This document shows positions 33,800 through 45,656 of a DNA stretch of 64,000 nt, in pieces. Position 1 is the stretch's first letter; each line of letters begins with the position of its first letter. The notes below the pieces were generated by a model, which was not told the DNA's origin, did no database searches, and saw nothing but the letters and a program-made list of their open reading frames with translations. The position numbers and the translations under genes are program-made. The DNA is from Chrysoporthe austroafricana (Eukaryota; Ascomycota; Sordariomycetes; Diaporthales; Cryphonectriaceae): the NCBI GenBank assembly GCA_001051155.2, contig JYIP02000010.1, positions 806,001 through 870,000 on the forward strand, given 5' to 3'.

Positions 33800-35383
33800 T
33801 TACTTCTTCTTCCTCTTGGGGTTGCTGGACTCGGTCTGGATCGTTGCGTCCGGGGTGATTTGCTGAACGCTTGGCTGGTAGTCCGGTATTACTCGTTCAT
33901 CGGCTAAGCTGTAATCTTCAAGTCGCTGAGACAGTCCTGAGCGTGAAGAGGCCAGTTCCTGATCGGGAAATTGAAGTTCGGACTGATCGGAGACTTCGAA
34001 ACTCAAGTCAGCGGGTAACATGTCGATAGCGGAGCAGATTCTTTCGAAGTGCCCGGGAAGCCACAAATCGTAGATATTCTGGACAAAAGTGTATGCCTTC
34101 CACCTTTGATCTCCCTCCGCCGTCGTCGAGATATCAAACTTAGCAATTGGATGTCGGTAGAACGTGAAATCTCTCCCATTGATAACAGCATAATGGCCCC
34201 ATATTCTTACGTACTTATCGCTATGAGAGATTGAAAAGCCGTTGATTTCTCGATGAAGCTGGTTCTCTCGACCCACAAGCCGGAAGAGCTCTATCAAACC
34301 ACGTAATGCAACGGTTTGGCTGTAAGCATTCTGTCGATCAGCGATGTCAAGTGCGGATGTTCCGCATTTTATTTCGCTAGTAAGAAACGGAAGGTATATA
34401 TTGTACGTGGTATAGGAGCAGTCTTCGAGTTCATTACCGATGAAAGGCTACAGCTTTTGTAGCTGTTCCCGATTGAATGCTTCTCTCTTGAATCCAAGGC
34501 CAAAATCTGGCTATGGACGAGGCCCGGAGAAAGGGATAGCGTTGATCCAGCCCGCATTGGTGGTCTCTCTGAGAATTTCTAGGTGTTTCGCTCCGTAGTC
34601 CGCTAGTATCTCAGCCGAAGGGACAATGAGCTGTGCAATATCGCGGACTACCTTAGTCTCATTCTCGCCCCTGATTCTCTTACAAGTCTTCTTGAATAGA
34701 TTGTCATCTGAGAAAAGGGTATATTCAGGTGGCGTCTGCGGCGCTTTCAGGAGCTTTTGGCAAAGCCTTTCGCTTTCAGCAGTAATGCCTTCTTCGTGAT
34801 CATCCATAAAGCTGCCGCGCTCCTGGAGTTGACCTTCGTACCGCGGATGTTTGTATGGAGCACTCTTCTGTTCCCGCGGTTATTGGTCGCTCGGTGTTCG
34901 TGTTGGGATTGTTTCCGCGTTGATGCTAGCATCCGAACGCTTGCGGCGAAGGGAAGCCGATGATCTTTTTCTTGCGAGCGCATGATGGACAATATCCCGA
35001 AAACGATCCATTGTTTTCTCTTATTCTTCTGTCGGCCAGGTTCCGTTCTCCCTCCAGTAGTCAATCCGAGCCTCGCTGATTGTCTTCCACCCAACTTGTT
35101 CGCCGACTGAAGCTGCAGATGTTCGTACTCGTTTTGAAAACGGCTCTGGCGAAGCGCGGGAGGGTAGAATTTCGTCTTCTTCTCGAGGTCGCTTTGGTGT
35201 TTTCGCCTGCTGGACGGAATTGGACGTTGCCTGGATAGGATTGGCAGTTTGGAGGCGTAGGCTTCTGCGTCTCTGTTGCGACGAGTTCACCTTGACAGCT
35301 CGTATTTGGATCTGTTGAGGATTCGAGATTTTCTTCGCAAACCATATTAGGTCGCCGACAACGATGGAAATTGGCGCATACAT
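33800..35383 (-). pseudogene. DUF7924-type protein, one frame with four internal stops
   Basis: A single minus-strand frame of 527 codons with no frameshift, interrupted by TAA at 35023-35021, TAA at 34882-34880, TAG at 34513-34511 and TAG at 34450-34448. Layout: basic, Ser/Arg-rich N-terminal region (about residues 40-95, with a KTPKRPREEDE segment), WKTISEARIDYWRENGTWP (about 100-118), a second basic region, TCKRIRGENETKVVRDIAQL (about 215), then PDFGLGFKREAF, LPFLTSEIKCG, LDIADRQNAYSQTVALRG, LVGRENQLHREINGFSISH, GHYAVINGRDFTFYRHPI, TFVQNIYDLWLPGHFERICS, and a Lys-rich end. This matches a widespread Pezizomycotina family that I know as DUF7924. The stop before PDF replaces a Gln in relatives (CAG to TAG). 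Asp of PDF and Glu-x-Lys of SEIKCG lie about 40 residues apart, as in PD-(D/E)xK nucleases; this is inference. Confidence 0.85.
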
Positions 35384-35628
35384 GCCTATTCAGTATTCGT
35401 CCGAGACCTCTTCTTAACCGCCAATGGCTTTGCGATGCGTGAACTTCGTCGCAATGTGGCTTCTCGATGCGTTTGTGCTTTGAGAGTCAGAACAGTTACG
35501 CTATGGCAAGAGTTGCGACGACGTACCTTTATCCCTTTGGGATCGCATACGCCATCTCTTTTGGGGGGCTAAAGGTGCTGAACTACTAGCCATATCGATT
35601 GGGATCGAAGGGTCGACGCGCTCATATC
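35384..35628. other. Upstream of DUF7924-type pseudogene, nothing recognised
   Basis: Normal base composition, no open frame with motifs. It would hold the promoter of the DUF7924-type gene. Confidence 0.35.
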
Positions 35629-35923
35629 TGTTGCCGCCGATTTTGAAGTGGAGGGCTGACCATTGGAGGGCAGGGTCCGAGCCGAGCCCAAGCGCAGGAT
35701 GCTCACGGGAACGCCAAGCTATCGGAACGACGTATTACGTGCATGGCTCTGCTGTGGAAAAGTGGAGCAACCAGCACCCTAACCCTGGCATTTCTGTGCT
35801 CTATATATTTCTGGCTGAGCATTATACAGTCATTTTCACTCTCTTTTGTAGAAGACAGATTTCTATCTTAACATACTCATTTATTCTTTCCTATGCTCGA
35901 TATTAAGTGCCTATTTCGCTACA
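35629..35923 (+). repeat. Putative 5' LTR of the copia element (start uncertain)
   Basis: It would begin TGTTGCC and end CTACA right before the primer-binding site. A TATA-like CTATATATTTC is at about 35800. Unlike the internal region, this stretch keeps many CpA dinucleotides and normal GC, so it has escaped RIP. The end at 35923 is better supported than the start. Confidence 0.5.
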
Positions 35924-35936
35924 GTTATGAGCCCGG
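35924..35936 (+). other. Primer-binding site, complementary to initiator tRNA-Met anticodon arm
   Basis: GTTATGAGCCCGG directly follows the inferred LTR end. Its complement CCGGGCTCATAAC contains GGGCTCATAAC, the anticodon stem-loop of eukaryotic initiator tRNA-Met around the CAT anticodon. Drosophila copia and several other Ty1/copia elements are known to prime from an internal half of this tRNA and not from its 3' end. The adjacency to the LTR end and the start of gag soon after fit that mode. Confidence 0.65.
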
Positions 35937-36009
35937 TTCGCACTAAAAGACTTTATTTTTCCTTTATCTATTGAAATAATACTTAATCGATCGCTTTACT
36001 TTTATCCTA

Positions 36010-36333
36010 TTCGTCCAGTTCCTTTTTTAGTTCTTTATACGTTCGCTATAGCTATTCAGAACCCAGAAAAGCTTAATATATCCATACGCTATACAGATAG
36101 CTATGATTTTCCAACCTGGTTCGCCTTTTTCAAGTCCTATAGCCAGATAAAGCATATCTGGGATTATATCGATCTAGATAGGCCTAATAGGATTTATCCG
36201 AATTACGAACTAATCTTTATAATTTTTAATTAATTCGTAAAATTTCGAGAGCTTAATCGTAAAGAAGCTTCCGATAAAGCGTTTCAAAAGTATAAAATTC
36301 AGAAAGAAATATTCGATATTTAATAAATGCTTA
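36010..36333 (+). pseudogene. copia gag, N-terminal part
   Basis: The frame reads QNPEKLNISIRYTDSYDFPT, then WFAFFKSYSQIKHIWDYIDL and a basic/Gln-rich stretch ending in QKEIFDI. This is the usual start of Ty1/copia gag: a Leu-x-x-x-Asn/Asp-Tyr-x-x-Trp segment and 'W(D/E)YID'. Cut at 36338 by element D; the rest is at 61722-62650. Confidence 0.8.
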
Positions 36334-36338
36334 ATATA

Positions 36339-36546
36339 TAATAGCAAAACCTATAGACGAAGTGAATTCGTAATAGATTCGCTTAGTAAATTTATAATAA
36401 ATCCCTTAATAAATATGCAATGAATTTACTAAATAGATGCTATACCCTTACTAAAGGGCTTATATAATGCTCTAATAGGCTTTTAGCGTAATTTACTTTT
36501 TTAGAGAAATTATATTTTATAATATATTTCAGTACGTTTATTATCA
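36339..36546 (+). repeat. 5' LTR of element D
   Basis: Starts TAATAGCAAAAC (TGATGGCAAAAC in the unmutated solo copy) and ends TTATTATCA. Same length as the 3' LTR and the solo LTR at 19103-19310. Confidence 0.95.
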
Positions 36547-36594
36547 ATTAGTAGCTACGTTTCGTACGCCTTTGCTGCATAATCGGATTTCGAC

Positions 36595-36752
36595 TATCGG
36601 CTCTATAAAGTAACGGCTCTTATAGGAATATCGGTCTTGTAAGATAACGGTTTCTATAGAAATATCGGCTCTGTAAAATATCGGTTCTTATAAGAGTATC
36701 GGTCTTATAAGATATCGGCTTTTATAGAAGTAGCGTTCTTATAAGAGATATT
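36595..36752 (+). repeat. Leader minisatellite of element D, 16-18-bp units
   Basis: About nine units of the type ATCGGTCTTATAAGAT follow one another between the 5' LTR and gag. The CTTATAAG inside each unit is self-complementary, so the RNA leader could form many small hairpins. Units differ by one or two bases and by length. Confidence 0.85.
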
Positions 36753-36849
36753 ATAATTATTTATCGACAATTTATTGCCAATTCATTATAGTAACTATTG
36801 GCAATAACGTTTTATTATTGCGGCTTATCGATTATATCGAGATTAAGCA

Positions 36850-38672
36850 TCCCGCTCAAATATACAAGTTCATATAAGCTTTAAACGACTTTGAGAGGAA
36901 AGATTGGATTATATCGGATATCAAGATCTTTTTCGAAATCGCGTATGCTTTTATTAACTGGAAACTTTTAGCCGATCGATACGAAAAGGCAAAGCAGAAT
37001 CTTAAAGAAATTAATGCATTTTTGCAAAAAGCAAAGGTATAAGTAATTAAGCAAGGATAGCCTTTATTGCTTAAATGCTGGACTTAAAAAGGAAGAAAGT
37101 CGAATTTTAATAAGAATCTATTCTAGTAAATAGGAAAGAATAATATATTCTGGGAAGATTTTTCCAAATATTGCAAATTTCGATAGCTTGCCGAAATAAT
37201 AACGGAAAAAGAACGATAATAAATGCTTATAGAAATAAATAAAAGCGAGAATACTTTTCGATTTAATAATTCAGAAAATCTATTAGAAGAATTAGCTTAA
37301 TAATAATTTATCGAAAATCGAAAGCATTATATATTTAAATATATTAATATTAATAACGGAATTAAATATATTTATTTATTACGATATTCGACCGAAAACC
37401 CAGATTTTAGATTTATTAATAAATCCGGGAATTTTTTAGCTATAATAAGAAAAATAGATAAAGATAAAAGAAAATAATTAATTCCAGGAAATAAGCGTAT
37501 TTCTTTCCTTTTAATAAGAGCTTAAAGTCGGAATGCTTCCAGATAAAGTTCTATTATAGCTATTCTGGCTAACCTTATAAACTTTATAGCAAAAAGCATA
37601 TTAATGCTTTAATCGGGTTTATCGGATTATTCGTAGCTTTTTGGGAAAAAAAATTATAAGGAAGAAAAATTAAATAAAAGAAAATCGAATAATCGTATTA
37701 CCGTTTTTTAGAAATACTTAACCCTTTTCCCTTTAATTATTAGCTTATTAGATTAATTTTTGCAATAACCCGAAATAAAAGCAATTTATTAAAACGGCTT
37801 TATTTCGGAAAAGGCAATACGTATTAAATTCAAGAAAATATTCCAATTATAATAAGCTTTCAATATACAAATACCTCAATCGGAACTTATTAAAAAATCC
37901 CTTCCCGTTTCAGCTGCAAAATATTATACTAATAACGGATATCGCTTTACTAGATTAATATTTCTTAATATTAAGGAATGCATCCGGCAAATATTTATAT
38001 TAAAAGCAAGAAATTAACTAGACTAAAGATTATTTTCGGGCCCCGAGCTAAATATTGAAATTAATTCTAATTTCCAAAAAGAACTAATTAATAAGCCAGA
38101 TAGATTACCGGATTTATCGGATTTTAGCAATAATAAAAGCAATAGTTCTCGAAATCTATTATTTGGTTATAAGCAATCCAAAAATCCCCGAGCTTATCGA
38201 TTTGATTTACTTAAATTTATAGCATTGCCTATTAGCATTAATAGAGAATTCAAGAATATAATTATAAAGCAATTCCGACTTTACGAGAATTGGAATAATT
38301 ATGCTAACTTAATAATCGTATTTATTATAGATAATAAAATTATTATCTGAAAGGACTTTTAAGCTTTTATAAACCGGTATAAAATATATATAGCTAGAAA
38401 TATAAAATGCGCTAAATATTTTAGCTTCTATTTACTTATTTGCTTAGCTGAAATAATATATACTTGGTTTTATTTTACGTTATCCTTTTAAAAGCGTAAG
38501 GATTTTACTTTGCGTAAGTATAGTTAAAGCTAGTAAAAGAAGTAATTGAGAAGAGATTTCTCTATATCGCGAAAAATTGCAAAGGACTTGCTAAACGCCT
38601 AATAATATTCCAGAAAAGATATATAAAATAACCGCAATATTCTAAAATTTACTCATTATATCTATCGATTTA
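36850..38672 (+). pseudogene. Element D gag, first part
   Basis: Plus-strand frame with RERK-type start: LNDFERKDWIISDIKIFFEI, YAFINWKLLADRYEKAKQNL, then a long basic and Asn/Lys-rich region ending before the insertion of element C. Many TAA/TAG. The capsid assignment rests on position (between leader and protease/RT) and general composition; I see no clear zinc knuckle. Confidence 0.55.
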
Positions 38673-39116
38673 TATTATAAACGCTGCAGCAATCCTAAAA
38701 TAGCTATAAGGCCAAGAGGTTTATGCTAATAAAAGCGGTATTAAATATAAGCTTTAAATACCGAAATACGTTTGTTAAGAATTATAATATTTATAAGTCT
38801 TAAGCAACTATTAATAGTAAAGTCCAATTAATACTTAAATTAATAACTGAAAAGCTATTACTATTTATCTAATAAATATTTAATCCTTATATATCTAGCT
38901 CTTTAATATTAGATCGCTAGCTTATTAAGTAAGCTAATAAGCCTAGCTTACCGGCTTATTTAATAATTCAATAATCCTTATCTTATCTAACTCTAACCCT
39001 TGCTTATATAAAAATATTATTTGGTTTTACAGCTAAGCTTAAAAGTTTTAGCATTAAGTAAGCCGTTTTAAGTAGCTTTAGTACTATATTTTGATTTTGC
39101 ATATTAATTTATAATA
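38673..39116 (-). repeat. 3' LTR of element C
   Basis: Starts TATTATAAACG, ends ATTTATAATA. The same 444-bp length is recovered for the right LTR after removing A2 and one copy of its TSD. Confidence 0.93.
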
Positions 39117-40021
39117 TTATTTCCCAGCTTATCGGTTAATATCTTTATTAACTTTCTGTAAATTCTTTTAGTTTTTCTTATTACTTATTATGCTTTTTTG
39201 ATTAGGATATTAGGCAAGGTATAAAAGAATCGCTCGACCAAAACTTAATATCGTAATTCTCTTTTAGAGGCAATTTTTTAGCATGCTGTTTAAATGCTTT
39301 CCTGCTCGTTTTGTAAGAGTTGCAGTATTTCAGTTTGCTAAATTTCCGAATAGGATTCCTTTTATTATTCGGAATGCGTATAGCTTAATCGTTCTCGTTA
39401 TAACGTATTGAGCGTTATTCTTAATAAATTGCGCAAAATAGCTTATTATTATAAGAAGCTGGAAGATAAGCTAGAAGCGGCAGAAGAAAAAGTTTTTCGT
39501 TTTTAATACCAAAAGCGTATGTAATATGAAAAGATAATACGGGCCGTTTATCGGGAAATCGATAGCGTAAAAGAGTTGGAAAGGCTGGAAGCCGAAAAGG
39601 CCGAAAAGGAATATTGCAAGGCCGAGACCGAGCGTCGTGCTATAAAGCCTTTCGTTCCCGAAAGTCCTTTTCCCGAAAGCTTTAATTTTGAGGATGCTTT
39701 ACGGCAGTTTGGTACCGAAATCGATTAGTCCGTTATTATTTCGGAAGTTGGGTCTGAAAATATAGCCGGTCTTTTTAGTATTAACTATTTTTCCGGTTAA
39801 CTAATAGGTTTTCTTGATTGGTTATTCCCTTATTCCAATATCGAGCGCTAACTAGTAATAATATTTTATTAAGAGAATCTTTGTATTCTGGCAGCTATTT
39901 TTTTCCAGTATTCTTAGAATGCTTGGTTTGCGTTATTTAAGTTTTTTGTCGGTTCTTAGCTATTTTCGCTCGAATAGTATCTTTTTTATTTGATTAAGTA
40001 TTTTCTATAATTTATTAATTT

Positions 40022-40231
40022 TCAATATTTGAGGATTTTCTCTATTTCGTATTCTGGTTCGTTACTTTTTATCCGTATTATATTATCTGTTTGGGCTATT
40101 TTAAATACAGGTTCGAGAAGCGAAATATGGAAAACGGGGTAGATTTTTATCTTATAAGGTAATACAAGTTCGAAATTAATATTTGAGATTTTTTTCAGGA
40201 TTTTGAATAATCCGAATTTCTTATAATCCAA
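40022..40231 (-). pseudogene. Integrase C-terminus/chromodomain start of C
   Basis: Open 69-codon segment: FKILKKISNINFELVLPYKI, YPVFHISLLEPV and EPEYEIEKILKY, which corresponds to the A1 segment at 11089-10829. A stop cuts the chromodomain after the first strand. Confidence 0.85.
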
Positions 40232-42089
40232 TAAGTAAAAGGGTCTGGTTATTTTAATATATTCTTTTTGTCGAATAAAGTAAACTTTATTTCTTTTTTA
40301 TAGAATTAGTCTTTTAATTTTTTTGGAATTAGCATATCGGGTTATCCTTTCTTGTACAATTTTTAATTCTTTTTGCAATTCTTTTTGTACTTTTTTGATT
40401 TTCCTAACCCGTTTTTCTGCTGCTTTTGCATTTGCTCTTAATAGCTTATCGTAATAAGCTATCGGATTATAACCGTATAATGCATAAAATAATAACTTCT
40501 TTATCGTACTTATATTTACGCTATTATATGCGAATTGCGCTAAGGGTAATAAGTTAATCCAATTGTCTTATTTGTAATTTATATAATGCTATAAGTATTA
40601 TTTGATAATTTGGTTCGTTCGTTCTGTTTGTTTATCCGTTTGTAAATGGAATGCTATGGATATCTTTTATTATATTCCGAATAATTTCGTAAGAGAAATC
40701 TAAAAATTTGATACGAATTTTCTATCTCTATCGGAAATAATTTCTTTAAGCATACTATAATTAGCTATAATTATCTTTAAGAATATATATACGAGATCTT
40801 TTACTATATTACTTTCCTTATAAGGGAAAAAGTAAGCATATTTGCTTAGTTTGCAAATTATTATTAAAATGCTATTATATTATATTTTAATTAAGGGTTT
40901 TCGTAAGAGAAATAATTTAATAATAAAATCTTAATTGATAGATTGCTAAATTGTTTCCGGGATAGGAAATGATTGGAATAATCTATAAGGCTTATAATTC
41001 TCGATTTTGTTCTTTTTGCAATTATTGCATTTTCGCAAGATTTTCTCAATTCGTTATCTGAAACTTAAAAAGTTCTAATATCTTTTAATCCTTTCGTATA
41101 TAGCTCTAATTCTTTAGTAGCTATATGCTAATACATTGTATATAGTTTTAATATATTCGTTCTGTTTTTCGAATATTATATATTCTAGTTTTTTCTCGTT
41201 ATTAACAATTTTAATAGCTATATCGAATTCTCTAGTTTCGTTTATAAAGTTGCTATTTTTATCTTATCGGAATATATTTTGAAATTCCGGTAGCTTTATA
41301 TTTCGATAGTTTAATTTTCTGCTAAATATATTTGCTTTGCTATTTTCGGATCTTTTGCAATAAACAATTTTTAAATCGAATTATAAGAAGAATTCTGTTT
41401 ATTTAATTTATTATTTGTTTAGGATTTTAATTATTATAAATGCTATTAGATTTTTATAATTGGAATACATTATAATTTGATATTTGGTTCCGATTAAATA
41501 ATGCTGCTATTTTTCAAATGCTTTAATAATTGCCATTAGTTTCTTATTTAGTATGCTATAATTGAGTTCTAGCCTATTTAACTTTTTCGAAAAATTGCTT
41601 ATTATTTTGAAATGTCCTTAATTATCTCGCTAGCTTAGCTATTCGCTAAGCGCGTAATCCGATATATCGGTTTTAATTTCAAAAGGTTTCTCTGGATTTG
41701 TTTTGTAAAGAATTAGTTCTAATATAATTTTCTTCTTAATTTCTTCAAAAACTACTTATATTTTGGAAATCTATTTGAATATTCTATCTTTTTTCGTAAA
41801 ATCTGTAAAAGAATATGCGATTTTGCTATAATTTTATATAAATTATTAATAGAAATTAGCATATTCTAAGAATGCCTTAATATCCTTAATATATTCGGGC
41901 ATAAGTTATTCCTTTATTGCTTGGACTTTATCTTTTTATATATTGATTTGTTTTAATTCGATAATATATCTGAAATAATTAACTTTTTATTAATAGAATT
42001 AATATTTGCTTAATTTTATTAAGAATTTGTTATTCTAGAAAATCTAAAATACTTTTCGTATATTTTATTTGTATATTTTAAAATCTTTT

Positions 42090-42600
42090 GAATAGATAAG
42101 AATATTATCCAGTTAGATAATAATAATAATATCCAGAAATTCGCGACAAACGAAATTGATTATTTCTTGGAAAAATACGGGCGCATTTGTAAGTCTAAAG
42201 GGCATAATTATATATTCAAAATATCCGTAATATATTCTGAAAGCTGTTTTCTAGATATTGTTTTCTTTAATCCGGATATAATAATATCTTTCTTTAAGGT
42301 CAAATATAGTAAATTATTTCGCTCCTATTAAATAATCCTTTATTTCGCTTGCGAGAAGTAATAAATAACGATTCTTGATTATAATATTGTTAAGTTATCG
42401 GTAATCTATATAAAGCTATAGCTTGCTATTTTTCTTAAGTACGAAAAGGATTGAGTATTTTGCAAGTAATTATGATTTTCGTATATAGCTTTTCTTTAAG
42501 TTTTTATCGATATATTCCTTAAAGGCTTTAAGCTTTGCTTAGTCGAGTTTATAAATAGAATAGGATTATAGCTTTATCCTTTCTTTTAATAGAATTTCAT
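42090..42600 (-). pseudogene. Reverse transcriptase region of C
   Basis: Aligns with the A1 RT. The catalytic box reads LDN (codons near 42101-42115, minus strand), so one aspartate survives and one is Asn; the preceding Tyr position is a stop. Frames are otherwise broken throughout. Confidence 0.75.
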
Positions 42601-44732
42601 AATCGTAAAAGCTATATTTTAATAAGCTAATATTAAATTTCTTTTGCTATAATTTCTTAAACTTATAGTATTCCCTTAATACGTTTTTGAGTTTTAGTAA
42701 CGGTTCTTTCTTGTTTTTTGCGATTTAGAAAAACAAAAGGTATTATTAAGTATACTTTTCTTCTCTGGCTTCCTTTCCTTATCTGTATATCCTGGTTTCT
42801 GGGAGTTTTAAATATTTATTATTCGTAAGGCCGAATTTCTTTTCGTAATTTTCTTATGCTTATTATACTAGAAGCTGAATCTCCTTATAATTCTATAATT
42901 TATATAGTTTTGTAATGCTTTGCGTTAAGCCAATTTTCTGCTATTCGTTAATTACTTAAATTCTTAATCCGTTTTTAACTTATATTTATAGATTCGAAAT
43001 ACTCGTAACCTTTCCTTATTAATTGGCAAGTATTTCTGTCTTAAGAGTATATTTAAGCTTATTTAAGCATATGCTCTTAATGCTATCTTTAATAATTAAG
43101 TCTTTCTTTTTTCTATTAATTATAACCTTTTCAGTAAATATAGCTAATTCTTATAAAATCTAGCTAATAGTCCAATCGATATAAGGGTTATATTTCTTAA
43201 GCTAAAGTATTCTTAAAATCAATTTATATTATGCCGTATTTGTAATATTAAAAATAGTATTCGTTATAAGGCTTTAAATCGAAATAAGTAAGTAATTAAT
43301 TTCTATATCGATTATATTAAAGTTATATATAACTGCTTTTCTTTTTATAGTATTAAATTTATAAAGATCTTTTTTCTGTATTTATAGGATTTATTCTCTA
43401 TTAACGATTTCTAGCAAGATAAAATTTCCTTATATGCTATTATTCAATAATATGCCGTAATATTGCCCGTTTATATATATATCCAAGATAATATATTCCT
43501 TTTTGTTTTCCGTAATAGCGCATAAGGATTTGGTAGTCTTAATTGACTGCTATTCTATTATAAGCGATCTTTTCCTTTTAAGTCGTTTTGTATTTATTTC
43601 GCTACTTGCTTTGCTAATCTTCTTGCTTGGCTTTAAGTATACTGCTTTGCCTTTTCGGCTTTTTGCAATCGGTATTATTCCTTGGTTTTGTCTTATATAT
43701 AAATAGAATATGCTATTACGTAATATTATTCCCATATTATTCTTCTTTAAATATATTTCTATAAATAATTATTAAGTAATCCAATATAAGCGTTATTGCA
43801 TTCGATATACAAAACTCTCTTATATTTCCCTTAGAATTCTATAATAGGTTAAATCAATTAGTCTTATTCTCTAATTGGAAATTAATTGTATTTAACTTTC
43901 TTGCTAAAATATATTTAATAATTATAATATATATAATATATTCAAGCAAGTTTATAATAATAAAAATATAAATAATTAATCTTTCTATTTTCTTAAGGCT
44001 TATATCCGCTATTCTGGAACGGAATGCTTTAAAGAAGTTTTTTTAAAGTAAGTCCGTATATAAAATATTCGACTTTTATATACTTGGATATCCAATTGCG
44101 GTTCTTAAGGTAATTTTGTTTGGCATGCTAAGTAATCGGTTTTCCTATTTTTTCGATAAATCCTTTTTCGAATATCTAAGTTAGCAAGTTATCGAGCTAT
44201 TTATCTTGCAATATTATTTTATCGAATATAATGCTAAGTATTAACGCTTATATATTAAGTTCTTCCTTTACCGTTTTTTCCTATTATTAGTTTAAATATA
44301 TTTCTAAAGAGAATTTTCTTAGATTTTCTTTTGTAATATTTAGCAAATTGCTTAAGCAGTCCGAATCGCTATCGTTTATAGCCATATTATAGAATAAGCC
44401 TTTTCTATTTATAGCAAATTGCTATTATCTTTTAAGTTTGTATAAGAATTATTTTAAACTTTCCTTTTCCGAAAGGTGCAATAAGCAATAATCTTAATAG
44501 CAAGCTATTTAGCTTATGCTATTATAATTAGAGTTCGTTATTTATTCCGGTTGAATATTATTATTTAGCCGATTGAGTTTTTATCGCTAAGCGATATTAA
44601 CTTATTTTTCCAAAACTAGCTTCTATTCTCGCTTTTTCTTTTCCTAATAGCAATTGCAAACGATATATTCTTTCTTGCTATAATTATAATAAGTAATTCT
44701 TTTGCATTATTCGCGTATAAAAGCATTTAGCT

Positions 44733-44981
44733 CTATAAGTCCGGCATAAATTGTACTTGAATAGGCTGTATTATTCCGGTTGTTATATTAGAATTAGCAT
44801 TTCTTAGAATTAGGTTAATACCGAAAAGTATTATTATAATTTTTTTATCGTTATCGTTTTCGTTCGTAAAATCGATTATCGATACGAATAGCTTTATTAA
44901 TAAACTTATTAAATTTCTCGGGTCGATCTTCTTTATAAAGTTCGTCCTTAATTTCTTCCTTGAATTTTGCATAATAAGCAT
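44733..44981 (-). pseudogene. gag fragment of C
   Basis: An 82-codon open segment starting MLIMQNSRKKLRTNFIKKID with LLIKLFVSIIDFTNENDND. It is homologous to the gag segments of A1, A2 and B. Confidence 0.75.
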
Positions 44982-45656
44982 TTATAAGAAGTTCGTTTTC
45001 GTAATCCAGATAGGCAATAATTTGTTTAAATTTTGCTATATAATTTGCCGCTAATCCTATTTGCTAAAATGCTTCTAATTGTCGTATTGCAATATATCAT
45101 TCGTCCGGGTTTCCAAAAGTTTTGGTAAAGGCTTTTTCGAAATTGGAATAATGCTAGAAAATGCGTTTGGTATTTTCGGAACGGAATGCGTTATCGTTAT
45201 CCAGATAATCGCGAAAGGTAAGTTCCTATTACTGGAAAGCTATCCTTTCAAGTCGGCTTCTTGCGAAATCTATTTTGTTATAAGTAGTCCGAAACTGAGT
45301 ATTATAGTGCTTGAAATAGGCTTTGAGCTAAGTTAAAAAAGCTTGAAGGTTTCCGCAAATGCCTTTATAGGGCCTAGGCTTGTCAAGCTTGAAAGCCTTG
45401 GCCTGTTAGAAAGCATTAAAGCGGAAGATTTCATTCTTGATTTCCTTAAGCTGCTAATACAGGGCTATATTTTATTTCTGGAATTGTTTGTTAGTAAAGA
45501 TAACCGGATTCCTTTCCTGAAAGGCTTAATTGCTAGAAAAAAATAGGGTTTAAGGCGCTATTATATTTTTAGTATTGTTTAAAGAATATATATTAAACCA
45601 TTCTTGAATAAGAATTATTAAAATATTATAAATGCTATAGCGATCCTGAAATAGCT

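Noticed and set aside
35847..35923. Short LTR with perfect TGTAG/CTACA ends
   Set aside because: At 77 bp it is too short to hold promoter and polyadenylation signals; a longer LTR is more plausible.
36595..36752. CRISPR-like array
   Set aside because: Units are contiguous, 16-18 bp, without spacers, in a fungal retroelement leader.
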